A stretch of DNA of 64,000 nt from Gammaproteobacteria bacterium LSUCC0096 (GCA_008087055.1 VIEA01000001.1:260514-324513); one strand, 5' to 3'. Shown: positions 19,751 through 32,223, counted from the first letter of the stretch. Program-made: numbers and translations. Notes: a model not told the origin generated them from the sequence alone.

Positions 19751-20545
19751 GTGACAAACGAAGCTTTTGTTGAGATTAAAGACGTTGTATTTCGTCGCGA
19801 TCAGCGTGTGATCTACGATGGACTGACAGCATCAGTTCCTCGCGGGAAGATAACAGCGATCGTTGGCCCGTCAGGGACCGGAAAAACAACGTTACTCCGT
19901 CTGATCGGCGGGCAATTAAAGCCCGAGTCTGGTGATGTGCGAGTGGATGGTTTGTCTGTTCAGTCGCTCAAGCGCTCCGCCTTATTCGGGCTTAGAAAGC
20001 GGATGGGTATGTTGTTCCAGTCCGGCGCTTTATTTGCTGAGCTCAGTGTATTTGAAAACGTCGCTTTCCCGCTCCGAGTCCATACCGATCTCGATGACGA
20101 TCTGATCCGCCTGGTTGTCTTGATGAAACTAGAAGCGGTTGGACTTCGCGGAGCTGTCGATTTGATGCCGTCTGAGTTATCTGGTGGTATGCAACGTCGT
20201 GTGGCTCTAGCGCGTGCAATTGCGCTGGATCCTGAAATGATTATGTATGACGAGCCTTTTGTCGGGCAGGATCCGATCGGTTTGGGTGTTTTGCTCGCAT
20301 TGGTCAAGCAGTTGAATCAGGCGCTCGGTTTAACGTCATTGGTCGTTTCGCATGATCTCCAAGAAACGCTTTCCATTGCTGATCACGTGATCATGATTGC
20401 AAACAACCGCGTTGCTTTTCAGGGATCACCAGAAGTCATGCAGGCGTCAGATGATCCATTGGTGCATCAGTTCCTGCATGGTAGTCCAGATGGCCCCGTA
20501 CGATTCCATTTCCCAGCTCCGTCACTTGAGGATGCCTTGTCATGA
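19751..20545 (+). CDS. mlaF: Phospholipid transport ABC ATPase MlaF
   Basis: 264 residues from a GTG start. MlaF powers the MlaFEDB complex, which moves phospholipids between the inner membrane and periplasmic MlaC to maintain outer-membrane asymmetry. Walker [10 protein letters not shown] is at about 39-47; the signature [15 protein letters not shown] and [12 protein letters not shown] follow. Gene order mlaFEDCB-ibaG-murA is the standard one, and this gene overlaps mlaE by four bases. Confidence 0.97.
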   Translation: MTNEAFVEIKDVVFRRDQRVIYDGLTASVPRGKITAIVGPSGTGKTTLLRLIGGQLKPESGDVRVDGLSVQSLKRSALFGLRKRMGMLFQSGALFAELSVFENVAFPLRVHTDLDDDLIRLVVLMKLEAVGLRGAVDLMPSELSGGMQRRVALARAIALDPEMIMYDEPFVGQDPIGLGVLLALVKQLNQALGLTSLVVSHDLQETLSIADHVIMIANNRVAFQGSPEVMQASDDPLVHQFLHGSPDGPVRFHFPAPSLEDALS

Positions 20546-21324
20546 TGAATTGGATCGCAGGAATTGGGCGCTCGACGCTCTCGCAATTGTCTGACCTCGG
20601 CAGGGCTACACTGATTTTGATGCAAGCGATTTTTGGTCGATCAAACGTCGGGGTCCATTGGCGGCTGACGATTGATCAGATCCACGTTGTTGGCGTGTTG
20701 TCACTCAGCATTATTATTGTCAGTGGTCTATTTATAGGCATGGTGCTGGGGCTGCAGGGCTACACCATCCTAACCGACTACGGTAGTGAGCAAGCGCTTG
20801 GGCAAATGGTCGCGCTGTCGTTAACACGTGAGCTAGGCCCTGTAGTGACAGCATTATTGTTCGCAGGTCGAGCAGGTTCAGCGTTAACGGCTGAAATTGG
20901 TTTGATGAAAGCGACCGAGCAGCTCGCGAGCCTTGAGATGATTGGTGTGGATCCGCTGAGACGAGTTGTTGCCCCGAGATTCTGGGCGGGAGTGATTAGC
21001 CTTCCGATCTTGTCACTCATTTTTGTGAGTGTCGGGTGCTTGGGTGGTGCTCTGGTTGGTGTGAGTTGGCTGGGTGTGGATTCAGGGTCATTCTGGTCAA
21101 ATATGCAGGCCTCAGTGGATTTTTCCGATGATGTGTTTAACGGCATCATCAAATCGTTAGTATTTGCGGTAGTCGTGACATGGATCGCTGTCTATCAGGG
21201 ATATGATTTGGTACCAACTTCGGAAGGGATCGCACGGGCAACGACAAAAACAGTTGTATATGCGTCGTTGGCTGTGCTCGGTCTGGACTTTTTCCTGACC
21301 GCAGTAATGTTTGGGGAGATTTAA
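20542..21324 (+). CDS. mlaE: Phospholipid transport permease MlaE
   Basis: 260 residues, MlaE/DUF140 permease with about five to six membrane segments. It forms the inner-membrane core of the Mla transporter. Conserved stretches include [22 protein letters not shown] and the cytoplasmic coupling region [20 protein letters not shown], which contacts MlaF. The stop is immediately followed by the GTG of mlaD. Confidence 0.97.
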   Translation: MMNWIAGIGRSTLSQLSDLGRATLILMQAIFGRSNVGVHWRLTIDQIHVVGVLSLSIIIVSGLFIGMVLGLQGYTILTDYGSEQALGQMVALSLTRELGPVVTALLFAGRAGSALTAEIGLMKATEQLASLEMIGVDPLRRVVAPRFWAGVISLPILSLIFVSVGCLGGALVGVSWLGVDSGSFWSNMQASVDFSDDVFNGIIKSLVFAVVVTWIAVYQGYDLVPTSEGIARATTKTVVYASLAVLGLDFFLTAVMFGEI

Positions 21325-21786
21325 GTGTATTCGCGTCGTTTAGAATTGAGTGTCGGAGCTTTTGTTTTATTGGGTGCGCTTTGCCTCGCTTTCTTAGCAC
21401 TTGAGGTTAGTGGTCTCGCGCAAACAGGTGATACTGGATCGTATCGCTTGAGCGCTCGTTTCGATAACGTGGCCGGTTTGACGACTCGCGCGAAAGTGAG
21501 TGCCGCCGGTGTGACGGTCGGTCGTGTGGTTGGTATCCGCTATGATGAGACGACTGCAGGGGCGATTGTTGACATGGACATTAGTCAGGATTTTGCTCAA
21601 TTCTCTGAAGATACATCGGCATCCATTTTGACAGCCGGTCTTCTCGGTGAGAAATATATAGGGTTAATGACGGGTGGCGACCCAAGTAACCTGAAAGATG
21701 GCGATGTTATTTACGATACGCAGTCGGCGATCGTTCTTGAAGAATTGATTGGGAAGTTTTTGCTGAATATGAGTAGTGACAAATGA
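21325..21786 (+). CDS. mlaD: Mla transporter MCE-domain subunit MlaD
   Basis: 153 residues from GTG. A single N-terminal membrane helix (about 7-27) is followed by one MCE domain with FDNVAGLTTRAKVSAAGVTVG and the C-terminal GGDPSNLKDGD region. MlaD forms a hexameric ring in the periplasm that binds phospholipid. The length is somewhat short compared with Escherichia coli MlaD, mainly at the C-terminus, but the MCE domain is intact. Confidence 0.96.
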   Translation: MYSRRLELSVGAFVLLGALCLAFLALEVSGLAQTGDTGSYRLSARFDNVAGLTTRAKVSAAGVTVGRVVGIRYDETTAGAIVDMDISQDFAQFSEDTSASILTAGLLGEKYIGLMTGGDPSNLKDGDVIYDTQSAIVLEELIGKFLLNMSSDK

Positions 21787-22391
21787 AAATCTGGGTAGCG
21801 AGTTGTTTAGCTCTTCTGCTGTCATTCAATGTCTTCGCAGAGAGCGATCCAAAGGCAGCTGTTGAGCCTTTGAAAATTGCGCGCGACACTTTTTATGAAG
21901 ATGTGTCGAAGTTTCAGGAAGGAAAGCTGACAGAAGAAGAGCTTGTGACGCGTATTTCTGAGCAGTTTGCACCTCTAATCAATGATCGAACTGTTGCGCT
22001 TCGCGTGATGGGGCGTTTCGCGCGTCAAGCAACCGAGGCAGAGCGCGATCGGTTCACTGATCGGTTGGAATCGAGTCTCGTTGATGCCTACGCACGCGGA
22101 TTAGCAGCCTACGGCGGAGAACAACTTGTGTTACCCGAAGAAGGTGTAATCTTGAAGCCGGGTCGCGCTATGGTTGAAGCACGGTTAGAAAGCCCTGGTC
22201 GCGAACCATTACCGATACAGTTCGCCCTTGGTTTTGAGAAAGACAAAGGGTGGATGGTTGAGAACGTGGTTATCGCGGGGATCAATTTGGGCCTCACTTT
22301 GCGTAATCAGTTTGCTGATCTTGTGCAGTCAACGGGCAGCGTTTCAGGCGCAATAGATTCTTGGTCGTTTGAGTCAGTGAGCGCCAATTAA
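21783..22391 (+). CDS. mlaC: Periplasmic phospholipid carrier MlaC
   Basis: 202 residues with a signal peptide (MKIWVASCLALLLSFNVFA, cleavage near residue 19). MlaC shuttles phospholipids between the outer-membrane MlaA-porin complex and MlaFEDB. The domain is recognised from MGRFARQATEAERDRFTDRL and the WMVENVVIAGINLGLTLRNQF segment near the C-terminus, both typical of the family. It overlaps mlaD by four bases. Confidence 0.96.
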   Translation: MKIWVASCLALLLSFNVFAESDPKAAVEPLKIARDTFYEDVSKFQEGKLTEEELVTRISEQFAPLINDRTVALRVMGRFARQATEAERDRFTDRLESSLVDAYARGLAAYGGEQLVLPEEGVILKPGRAMVEARLESPGREPLPIQFALGFEKDKGWMVENVVIAGINLGLTLRNQFADLVQSTGSVSGAIDSWSFESVSAN

Positions 22392-22393
22392 CC

Positions 22394-22655
22394 GTGTTTA
22401 GTGTTGACGCATCAGCCTATGAAAAATCATGGCGTGAACTGAAGTCGCTGGGTATTGATGCTGTCAGACGCGGCGAGACTGTGATCGATGTGAGTGCTTG
22501 GGATCATGCATCGAGCGCGCATTTGGCGGTCATGGTGTATTGGTGGAAATCTGCTCGCGCAATGAATCAGGCACTCACGGTGACTGGTATGAATCCAACT
22601 TTTAAAACGCTTGCCGAACTCGGTGGCGTGATGTGTATTGAGACAGGAGAATCGG

Positions 22656-22669
<14 letters not shown>
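22394..22669 (+). CDS. mlaB: STAS-domain Mla subunit MlaB
   Basis: 91 residues from GTG, two bases after mlaC. MlaB is a small cytoplasmic STAS-domain protein that binds MlaF and is needed for ATPase assembly and activity. The segment VIDVSAWDHASSAHLAVMVY matches the strand-loop-helix that holds the key Thr/Ser in STAS proteins; serines occupy the position where Escherichia coli has Thr52. Sequence similarity is weak, so identification leans on position. Confidence 0.88.
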
Positions 22670-24805
<2,136 letters not shown>

Positions 24806-24816
<11 letters not shown>

Positions 24817-26113
24817 GCCCGTTTCGCTAACAACTCGTGATGACAATTTTGAAGCACGCTTAACAGAACTCACGGCTTGGGAGTCGGTGAGTGATTTAAG
24901 TCGTCAGACGCGCGTTTCTGAAATTATTCAGGCGGTCCGTTCTGAGGGCGACGCGGCGCTCGTTCGTTTCACCCGTGAGCTTGATCACAATCCAGTGGAC
25001 TCAGCATCTGATCTTGTTTTGGATTCATCTGATCTTGAGACGGCATTTCATGGTTTATCCGATGAGCTGAAGGCAGCTTTGACGACAGCGCGTGATCGTG
25101 TCTGGGCATTCCATGAGGCGCAGAAAGAATCAAGTTGGCGATTACCCGACCAAGGCGATGGAATCATCCTAGGGCAGGAAGTCAGGCCGATGAGTCGGGT
25201 TGGGCTCTACGTGCCAGGTGGTAAAGCGACTTATCCGTCATCGGTATTAATGAATGCAATTCCAGCCAAAGTTGCAGGGGTGCCCCTGGTGCAGATGGTT
25301 GTTCCCGCACCACAAGGCGAGTTGAATCCAGTAGTGTTAGCAGCTGCATATCTTGCAAAAGTTGATCGCGTCGTGACTGTCGGTGGAGCGCAAGCTATTG
25401 CAGCCCTAGCGTACGGAACAGAGAGTGTTTTTCCTGTTGATAAGATTGTTGGTCCCGGGAATGCATGGGTTGCGACTGCGAAACGACAGGTTTTTGGCAA
25501 GGTGGGGATCGATATGATCGCAGGCCCATCTGAAATCCTCGTCTACGTAGAGCCACCAATGAATCCCGATTGGGTTGCCATGGATCTCTTCAGTCAAGCC
25601 GAGCATGACGAAGACGCGCAACCGATTCTTGTTCATTGTGACCCTGCTTTTGCAGCTTCTGTATTGGACTCAATGAATCGTCTCTTGCCGACACTTGAGC
25701 GGGCATCAATTATTGAGCAATCGATAAATAACCGATGCGTATTTATCGAGGCATCCGATCGCTCTGATGCACTGGATGTGATTAACCGTGTGGCGCCGGA
25801 GCACCTGGAATTGTGTGTCGATGATCCCGAATCGATGCTAGCCGAAATTCAGCACGCGGGTGCGATCTTCATGGGTCGCCATACGCCTGAAGCACTCGGT
25901 GACTACTGTGCGGGTCCAAATCACGTCTTGCCGACGTCTGGAACAGCGCGCTTTGCATCGCCTTTAGGTGTTTACGACTTCATTAAGCGTTCATCGGTGA
26001 TTCACTGTACGGCAGACGGATCGAAAATGATCGCAGGAGTCGCATCGACGCTGGCGCATTCTGAAGGCCTCACTGCTCACGCGCGCTCAGCCGAGTACCG
26101 TCGTGACGCGTGA
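24806..26113 (+). CDS. hisD: Histidinol dehydrogenase
   Basis: 435 residues. It carries out the last two NAD-dependent oxidations from histidinol to histidine, with a zinc ion. Visible family features are [56 protein letters not shown], the active-site region [13 protein letters not shown] and the His-containing APEHLEL. The end overlaps the hisC GTG by eleven bases. Confidence 0.99.
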
Positions 26114-27185
26114 CGAACTGATCCAAGCCCTGATTCCAGATCGGGTGCGTCAAAGTGCTGCCTATCAGGTTCCTGATGCAACTGGCATGATCAAGCTTGA
26201 TGCGATGGAGAATCCATATTCTTGGCCTCAATCATTGCGTGATGAACTCGCGCATCGGTTGGCCGACAGCGCATTGAACCGGTACCCAGATCCTCATGCG
26301 GAAGCGATCCGAGCACCTCTCAGACAATGGATGCAAATCCCTGAGTCGCTCGGTCTTCTATTTGGAAATGGTTCTGATGAGATCATCGCACTATTGATAT
26401 CGAATCTCATTGGTACAGGCCGAAGCGTCTGTGCGCCTGACCCAAGTTTTGTCATGTTTCAGGTGCTTGCAAACCAATACACGGTTCCATTCCGCGCACT
26501 ACCTCTTGATTCTGACTTCGATATTGATATCGATGGGTGGATGGATGGCCTGATGGAAGCTGATCCCGCACTGATCTTCATTCCGCAACCAAATAATCCA
26601 ACTGGGAATTTATTTTCCAAAGATCGGCTCGCGCAGATCGTGGAGTCGACACAGGCGCTGATCGTCATCGATGAGGCCTACACCGCATTTACTGATGCCG
26701 ATTATCTGGATTGGGCGGTTCGTTATCCTAACGTTGTGGTAATGCGGACACTGTCCAAAGTGGGTTTGGCGGGCAGCCGTTTTGGAATGTTGATTGGGCA
26801 TCCCGATTGGATTGTTGAGTTCGACAAAATCAGATTGCCCTACAACATCAATGTCATGTCTCAAACGGCTGTCCAGTTCGCGCTTGAGCATGCGTCCACG
26901 CTTGAAGAGCAGAGTGGGCTGATTCGACACGAACGTACTCGCCTTACTGCACTTCTTGTTCAGCGTGGTTACACCGTGTGGCCGTCTGAAGCCAACTTTG
27001 TCGTTATGGAGTGTGGCGAGCAGTCTGCTCGCGCACTTTTCGAGGGACTTAAGCAGCATCGAATCCTTGTGAAGTGCTTAGATGGATCGCACCCACGGCT
27101 TGCGAATACATTGCGCTTGACGGTGGGTGCTCCTGAAGAGTCTGATGCGCTACTATCCGCGCTCGATCAGCTAGTTAGCAGCTGA
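26103..27185 (+). CDS. hisC: Histidinol-phosphate aminotransferase
   Basis: 360 residues from GTG. A PLP enzyme that makes histidinol phosphate from imidazole-acetol phosphate. The PLP lysine is in MRTLSKVGLAGSRFG (about residue 219), and LLFGNGSDEII, FIPQPNNPTGN and VIDEAYTAF are typical of fold-type I aminotransferases of the HisC group. The last 15 bases overlap the convergent degS gene, and no terminator is seen between them. Confidence 0.97.
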   Translation: MTRDELIQALIPDRVRQSAAYQVPDATGMIKLDAMENPYSWPQSLRDELAHRLADSALNRYPDPHAEAIRAPLRQWMQIPESLGLLFGNGSDEIIALLISNLIGTGRSVCAPDPSFVMFQVLANQYTVPFRALPLDSDFDIDIDGWMDGLMEADPALIFIPQPNNPTGNLFSKDRLAQIVESTQALIVIDEAYTAFTDADYLDWAVRYPNVVVMRTLSKVGLAGSRFGMLIGHPDWIVEFDKIRLPYNINVMSQTAVQFALEHASTLEEQSGLIRHERTRLTALLVQRGYTVWPSEANFVVMECGEQSARALFEGLKQHRILVKCLDGSHPRLANTLRLTVGAPEESDALLSALDQLVSS

Positions 27186-28322
27186 GTTTGGGCGCTGCCC
27201 AACCAATATTACGCGTTCGATCGTTTGGCCATCACGTAACAACTTCACAGGGATTTCAGTTCCTGGTTCAAAATCTGCAACTTGGTTCATCGCAGCGCGT
27301 CCATCAGTAATTTTCTGACCATTCATATGGGTCAAAATATCTCCTGGAAGAATGTCAGCGTTTGCCGCAGGGCCCCTGCGATAGACCCCTGAGATCAGAA
27401 CGCCTGCGTTTTTGCTGACACCAAACGATCGCGCTAACTCGTCGGTTAGAGGTTGTGTCTCGACACCAATCCAACCACGGATCACCTGGCCATGGTCAAT
27501 CAGCTCCTGCATGATGTCAGTTGCGATTGATGCAGGAATCGCAAACCCAATTCCATTAGAGCCACCGCTTCGCGTGAAGATCGCCGTATTGATTCCGATC
27601 AGCTCACCTCGGACATTGATTAATGCGCCGCCTGAGTTACCTGGATTAATCGCAGCGTCTGTCTGGATAAAGTTTTCATAGTTTGTGACGCCGACTTGAT
27701 TACGCCCAGTTGCGCTCAAAATTCCCATGGTCACTGTTTGTCCCACTCCGAAGGGGTTACCAATAGCGAAAACCAAGTCGCCAACTCGACCCGGCGAAGT
27801 TGTGAGAATGAGTTTCGGTAGGTTGTTCAGCTCGATTTTAAGAACTGCGATATCCGTATCTGGGTCTGTTCCGACGACGGATGCTTGAGCGACGCGTCCA
27901 TCTTTGAGTTCAACCACAATGTCATCTGCTCCTGCGATTACATGATGGTTGGTCAAAATATATCCATTCCCTGACACGATCACCCCAGAACCGAGGCTGG
28001 ACTCCATACGCTTTCTGCGAGGCTCACTCGGGAGATTGAAGAAGTTGCGGAAAAATGGATCGCGAGCAAGAGGGTGCGCGCGCGTTTCAACAATGGTCGT
28101 TGTATAGACGTTAACAACAGCAGGTGCGGCCCGTTCAACCGCTGCAGCATAACTGACAGGCCCTTCTGATGGGATTTGACTCGGTATCGTGCTGTTGTCA
28201 ACGATATTCAGTTCAACGCCGCGTGTTCGACCGGTTAATTCAGGAAACTCTCGAATAACCAACAGAGCAATTAAAATCCCTGTAATGACAGGCCAGAGAA
28301 TTCGCGTAATTTGTTGTAGCAT
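27171..28322 (-). CDS. degS: Site-1 envelope stress serine protease DegS (AlgW type)
   Basis: 383 residues. Members cleave the anti-sigma factor RseA/MucA when unfolded porins bind the PDZ domain, and so start the sigma-E/AlgU response. There is one N-terminal membrane helix (about 7-23), the catalytic triad His127 (TNHHVIAG), Asp157 (DPDTDIAVLK) and Ser230 (NPGNSGGAL), and a single PDZ domain at about 270-375. The single PDZ and anchored N-terminus separate it from DegP/DegQ. The window holds no rseA or rpoE. Its promoter must lie close to or inside the Nif3-like gene, only 24 bases away. Confidence 0.95.
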   Translation of the reverse strand: MLQQITRILWPVITGILIALLVIREFPELTGRTRGVELNIVDNSTIPSQIPSEGPVSYAAAVERAAPAVVNVYTTTIVETRAHPLARDPFFRNFFNLPSEPRRKRMESSLGSGVIVSGNGYILTNHHVIAGADDIVVELKDGRVAQASVVGTDPDTDIAVLKIELNNLPKLILTTSPGRVGDLVFAIGNPFGVGQTVTMGILSATGRNQVGVTNYENFIQTDAAINPGNSGGALINVRGELIGINTAIFTRSGGSNGIGFAIPASIATDIMQELIDHGQVIRGWIGVETQPLTDELARSFGVSKNAGVLISGVYRRGPAANADILPGDILTHMNGQKITDGRAAMNQVADFEPGTEIPVKLLRDGQTIERVILVGQRPNSAAN

Positions 28323-28346
28323 GGATCGTCCTGAAAGAGAGGCTAT

Positions 28347-29105
28347 ATGACTAGTTTACACACACTGATCCAAACGCTCGACGATTGGATGCAAGCAGAT
28401 TCATTTAAAGACTATGCACCAAACGGTCTGCAAGTGGAGGGGCGGGAGAGTATCCAAAAGCTTGCGCTTGGTGTGACTGCGTCTGCCGATGTGATTGAAC
28501 AAGCGATCTCATGGGGTGCGGACGCGCTTCTCGTGCATCATGGATATTTTTGGAAAAATGAGACGCCGACCCTGACTGGAATGAAGGGCCGTCGCGTTCG
28601 TGCATTAATTGATAATCAGATGTCGCTGATCGCCTATCACTTGCCGCTCGATTGTCATCCTGAGTTTGGAAATAACAAGACGCTCCTCGATCAGTTGGAT
28701 CTCGCTGGTGGCAGTCCGATCGAGGGTGAAGGGGGGCTTCTGTGGTCGGTCCCACTCAATGGGCGGTTCACACTCGATGAGTTGGCAGCACAAGTACACT
28801 CTCGCTTGGACCGGGCTCCATTAGTTATCAAGTCGCCTCGGGCTTCCGAATCACTGAATCGGCTGGTTATTTGTACGGGTGGCGCACAAGATTATTTGTC
28901 CAAAGCGCATTTGTACGGAGCAGATGTCTATTTATCCGGAGAAATTTCTGAGCGAACTACACATGAAGCGCGAGAGCTTGGTTTGCATTATATCGCTGCT
29001 GGTCATCATGCAACTGAGCGATATGGTGTTCAGGCGTTGGGTGCTACCATTCAACACCGGTTAGGACTTGAGGTCGCCTTCTTCGACGACCACAATCCTG
29101 CTTAA
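28347..29105 (+). CDS. Nif3-like dinuclear metal-centre protein (YbgI family)
   Basis: 252 residues, DUF34/NIF3 family. Members form hexameric toroids with a dinuclear metal site. The precise biochemical role is uncertain; GTP cyclohydrolase-like and metal-handling functions have been proposed. Metal ligands probably lie in VHHGYFWKN, the region HLPLDCHPEFGNN, and the C-terminal AGHHATERYGVQALG. The start is an ATG with GAGAGG upstream. The stop abuts that of the convergent zapG. Confidence 0.94.
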   Translation: MTSLHTLIQTLDDWMQADSFKDYAPNGLQVEGRESIQKLALGVTASADVIEQAISWGADALLVHHGYFWKNETPTLTGMKGRRVRALIDNQMSLIAYHLPLDCHPEFGNNKTLLDQLDLAGGSPIEGEGGLLWSVPLNGRFTLDELAAQVHSRLDRAPLVIKSPRASESLNRLVICTGGAQDYLSKAHLYGADVYLSGEISERTTHEARELGLHYIAAGHHATERYGVQALGATIQHRLGLEVAFFDDHNPA

Positions 29106-29450
29106 TTATTGAAGTTGCCCTCGAGCATCAGAGTAGTCGCGCGGTGGCAAAATCGCATCCTGTTCATTTGATTCAGGCTGAACTTCAATTGGAGTGTGTT
29201 CGCCACGGAGTTCAAGAGCCAGAGATTCTTGGCGTTTCGCGAGTTGAAGGAGTGCGTCCTTGGTGGCAGTTAGATGGGTATCGATGTCATCCATCAATTC
29301 TTGATGCTTTGCCTCCGCGAGCGTTTTCTCTCTCTCGAGATCAGGGGGTGCAACAGTTACGGTCTTTGGTTGGCGTGAAAACCATCCAATCAAACCACCG
29401 GCAACAAAAGCAGCGATAAGAGCTCCAAGGGTTAGTGCGTTTAATTCCAC
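29106..29450 (-). CDS. zapG: ZapG/YhcB family cell-division and envelope protein
   Basis: 114 residues from the GTG at 29450, which has GGAG eight bases upstream; a longer form would add 28 basic residues that do not fit the family. YhcB/ZapG is a DUF1043 membrane protein linked to division and envelope biogenesis. It has one membrane helix right after the start (about 3-22), a helical coiled region (about 30-80) and the diagnostic C-terminal PPRDYSDARGQLQ, matching the PRDYS motif of the family. Neighbourhood with degS is as in Escherichia coli. Confidence 0.9.
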   Translation of the reverse strand: MELNALTLGALIAAFVAGGLIGWFSRQPKTVTVAPPDLEREKTLAEAKHQELMDDIDTHLTATKDALLQLAKRQESLALELRGEHTPIEVQPESNEQDAILPPRDYSDARGQLQ

Positions 29451-29532
29451 AGCGTAATCTCCATTTTTCTCTAGTGTACGGAGTTTGCGTTGTTTCGGCG
29501 AGCCGTTAGACTTCGCTTTCCTAAGGAGATCC

Positions 29533-30186
29533 ATGAATACGCCAGTTATCCAGATGATCGATGGCCCATCCGGTCGTATCGAGACAGCTTCTCTGTTGTG
29601 TGATTTGCAGCAACCGATGCCGCAGCAGGCTCTGTTGATTTTGCATCCGCACCCTCTTCATGGCGGCACGATGGGTAATAAAGTTGTGACAACGATTGCC
29701 CGCGTTGCGAGAGATGCTGGATTACCAGCGATTGCATTTAATTTTCGTGGCGCAGGTCGTAGTGACGGCGTTTGGGATCATGGAAAAGGCGAATTACTTG
29801 ATGCATTTCATATCGCCTCACTCATGGTTCGTCAGGGTGTTGTGAAACTGTGTTTGGCTGGATTTTCTTTTGGTGGATCGATTGCTGCGAGACTCATCCA
29901 AAAGCTTCGAGACGAACATGTGGCCGTCGATGTGATTGATCTAATTCAAGTCGCTCCCGCAGTCGAGAATTTTCCGATTGAGCGACAAATGCTTGCCGAT
30001 GTGCCGAGCACAGTGATCTATAACGAAGACGACGAAGTGGTCAGCGCCGAAGCGATCGGTACGTACGCGAGAGCTGTGGGTGCTGGGATTATTCACTCTG
30101 AAACCGGCGGGCACTTTTTCCACGGTGAATTAACTCGCCTGAAACAGGCTGTTTCATCTCATTATGTTGAGCGGGGCATTGTATGA
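29533..30186 (+). CDS. Alpha/beta hydrolase of the COG2945 type
   Basis: 217 residues from the ATG at 29533 with AAGGAG upstream. The segment LHPHPLHGGTMGNKVV and AFNFRGAGRSDG are typical of this small family. The probable nucleophile is Ser in AGFSFGGSIA, with Asp in NEDDEVVSA and His in GGHFFHGEL. Substrate is unknown. It overlaps zapE by four bases, which may only reflect packing, since no shared function with zapE is known. Confidence 0.9.
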   Translation: MNTPVIQMIDGPSGRIETASLLCDLQQPMPQQALLILHPHPLHGGTMGNKVVTTIARVARDAGLPAIAFNFRGAGRSDGVWDHGKGELLDAFHIASLMVRQGVVKLCLAGFSFGGSIAARLIQKLRDEHVAVDVIDLIQVAPAVENFPIERQMLADVPSTVIYNEDDEVVSAEAIGTYARAVGAGIIHSETGGHFFHGELTRLKQAVSSHYVERGIV

Positions 30187-31286
30187 CGCGTACGCCAGCG
30201 GTACATGTCTATGATGGACTGGTCGAAGTTGGACAGATTAGCCCCGACAAGAATCAGCGCGCTGTGCTTGCTTTGTTGGATCAATTGGCTGACAAGCTGA
30301 TAGCAAGAAAATACTGGAATGGTGGTCGAAAGGGCTTGTTCAGACGTCAGTCTTGGGAGCGGCCAGAGCAGGGTTTGTACATCTGGGGTGGAGTTGGTCG
30401 CGGCAAAACATTTTTAATGGATTTATTCGTTGACTCGCTTCCCGATGGGATCGCGGTGCGATTACATTTCCATCGCTTCATGAATCAAGTGCATGCGCGT
30501 TTAACTGCTTTGCAAGGAACTGAAAATCCGCTGGAAGTGATTGCAGATGAGTTGGCGCGCAAGGCGAAGGTGCTCTGTTTTGACGAGTGCTTCGTATCAG
30601 ATATTACCGATGCGATGGTTTTAGGCACGCTTTTCGACGCCCTATTTAGGCGTGGTGTATCTCTCGTCACGACAAGCAATATTGAGCCCGACCAGTTGTA
30701 TAAAGATGGTTTGCAGCGTGATCGCTTCTTGCCAGCGATCGCGCTGATTCAAAAGCATTGCCAAGTCTATAACTTGGATTCGGGAACTGATTACCGCTTG
30801 AGAACACTCGAGCATGCAAAGTTGTATTACTGCCCCTGCGATAGTCACGCGATTGATGCGATTTGGGAGTCGGTGCTGGCGCTGGCACCTGAGGCTACAA
30901 AGAGTGAAGGGGCGTTTATTGAGATCAATCGGCGCCAGCTTCCAGTGCGCTTTGTGGCTGAGGATGTAGTCTGGTTTGATTTTGATGTGATATGTGGATT
31001 GGGCCGCGCGGCGCCTGACTACATCGAGGTGGCGAAGATTTATCATACCGTCGTGGTCACGGGGCTTCCAAATCTGGTGACTGCGGGGGATGACTCGACG
31101 CGGCGCTTTTTACACCTGGTCGACGAATTTTATGATCGTTCGGTTAATTTGATTTTGGGTGCAGATGCGGTAATGGACGAGCTGTATAGCACAGGACGCT
31201 TGGCGTTTGAGATGGATCGATGCCGATCGCGCTTACTTGAGATGCAATCTGTCGAATATTTAGAGCGTCCGCATCGTCCAGATTGA
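30183..31286 (+). CDS. zapE: Cell division ATPase ZapE (AFG1 family)
   Basis: 367 residues. ZapE is an AAA+ type ATPase that associates with the division ring and destabilises FtsZ polymers in vitro; it is the bacterial homologue of mitochondrial AFG1/LACE1. Walker A is in YIWGGVGRGKTFLMD (about residue 70), Walker B in CFDECFVSDITDAM, and sensor-like VTTSNIEPDQLY follows. Length and motifs match the family. Position upstream of rplM is widely conserved. Confidence 0.96.
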   Translation: MTRTPAVHVYDGLVEVGQISPDKNQRAVLALLDQLADKLIARKYWNGGRKGLFRRQSWERPEQGLYIWGGVGRGKTFLMDLFVDSLPDGIAVRLHFHRFMNQVHARLTALQGTENPLEVIADELARKAKVLCFDECFVSDITDAMVLGTLFDALFRRGVSLVTTSNIEPDQLYKDGLQRDRFLPAIALIQKHCQVYNLDSGTDYRLRTLEHAKLYYCPCDSHAIDAIWESVLALAPEATKSEGAFIEINRRQLPVRFVAEDVVWFDFDVICGLGRAAPDYIEVAKIYHTVVVTGLPNLVTAGDDSTRRFLHLVDEFYDRSVNLILGADAVMDELYSTGRLAFEMDRCRSRLLEMQSVEYLERPHRPD

Positions 31287-31296
31287 GAAAAGGGTG

Positions 31297-31325
31297 TTGC
31301 GTAAAGTGTCGTCCATCTCTATAAT
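31297..31325 (+). promoter_or_regulatory. Sigma-70 promoter of rplM-rpsI
   Basis: TTGCGT (31297-31302) and a perfect TATAAT (31320-31325) are separated by exactly 17 bases. The site lies 47 bases before the rplM ATG, leaving a short leader where L13 autoregulation could act, as known in Escherichia coli. Confidence 0.85.
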
Positions 31326-31371
31326 CCGCGCCTCTTTGAATTTTGAACGCCGCTGAAGGCAGAAGACAAAC

Positions 31372-31803
31372 ATGAAGACGATTAGCGCTAAAGCAGAAAC
31401 CGTACAGCGTAGCTGGTATGTGATCGACGCCGAAGGACAGACACTCGGCCGTCTCGCAACCGAAGTTGCTCGTCGCCTGCGCGGTAAGCACAAAACAGAA
31501 TACACTCCGCACGTTGACACCGGCGATTACATCGTCGTTGTGAATGCTGAGAAAGTGAAAGTTACAGGTCGTAAGGCATCAGACAAGATGTATTACCGAC
31601 ACACAGGTCACCCAGGTGGGCTGAAAGAAGCGAACTTCACGCAAATGATCGAACGTTCACCAGAGAAAGTGATTGAGCTCGCTGTTAAAGGCATGCTGCC
31701 ACGCAACCCTCTTGGACGTGCAATGTACCGGAAGCTGAAAGTTTATGCGGGTCAAGAGCACCCACATGATGCGCAGCAACCTGAAACTTTGACTCTGTCA
31801 TAG
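31372..31803 (+). CDS. rplM: 50S ribosomal protein L13
   Basis: 143 residues. L13 is an early-assembly 50S protein. The sequence is highly conserved: [20 protein letters not shown] near the N-terminus, [16 protein letters not shown], the [12 protein letters not shown] loop and [20 protein letters not shown]. The rplM-rpsI pair is universal in this phylum. It is preceded by a strong promoter and followed after eight bases by rpsI. Confidence 0.99.
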   Translation: MKTISAKAETVQRSWYVIDAEGQTLGRLATEVARRLRGKHKTEYTPHVDTGDYIVVVNAEKVKVTGRKASDKMYYRHTGHPGGLKEANFTQMIERSPEKVIELAVKGMLPRNPLGRAMYRKLKVYAGQEHPHDAQQPETLTLS

Positions 31804-31811
31804 GACAAGAC

Positions 31812-32204
31812 ATGGCGACTACACAGAATTACGGAACAGGCCGCAGAAAGACATCGACAGCTCGAGTGTTTTTACGCCCAGGCTCTGGCCAAATCATTAT
31901 CAACGGCAAAGCGCTTGACGATTACTTTGGCCGTCAAACATCTCGCATGGTTGTTCGTCAGCCACTTGAATTGGTTGAGATGGTTGAGAAGTTTGACGTG
32001 ATGATCACCGTCGAGGGCGGCGGTGCATCTGGTCAAGCTGGTGCGATTCGTCACGGAATCACACGTGCATTGGTTGAGTATGATGAAAACTTGAAAGGCG
32101 ATCTTCGTCGTGCAGGATACGTCACTCGTGACGCGCGTGAAGTTGAGCGTAAGAAAGTGGGTCTTCGCAAAGCGCGTAAGCGTCCACAGTTCTCGAAGCG
32201 TTAA
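31812..32204 (+). CDS. rpsI: 30S ribosomal protein S9
   Basis: 130 residues. S9 sits in the 30S head, and its C-terminal tail reaches the P-site tRNA. Seen are [18 protein letters not shown] at the N-terminus and the conserved basic tail [17 protein letters not shown] ending in Lys-Arg. The gene is followed after about 20 bases by a textbook intrinsic terminator. Confidence 0.99.
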   Translation: MATTQNYGTGRRKTSTARVFLRPGSGQIIINGKALDDYFGRQTSRMVVRQPLELVEMVEKFDVMITVEGGGASGQAGAIRHGITRALVEYDENLKGDLRRAGYVTRDAREVERKKVGLRKARKRPQFSKR

Positions 32205-32223
32205 TTCGCTATCGATTCTCGAG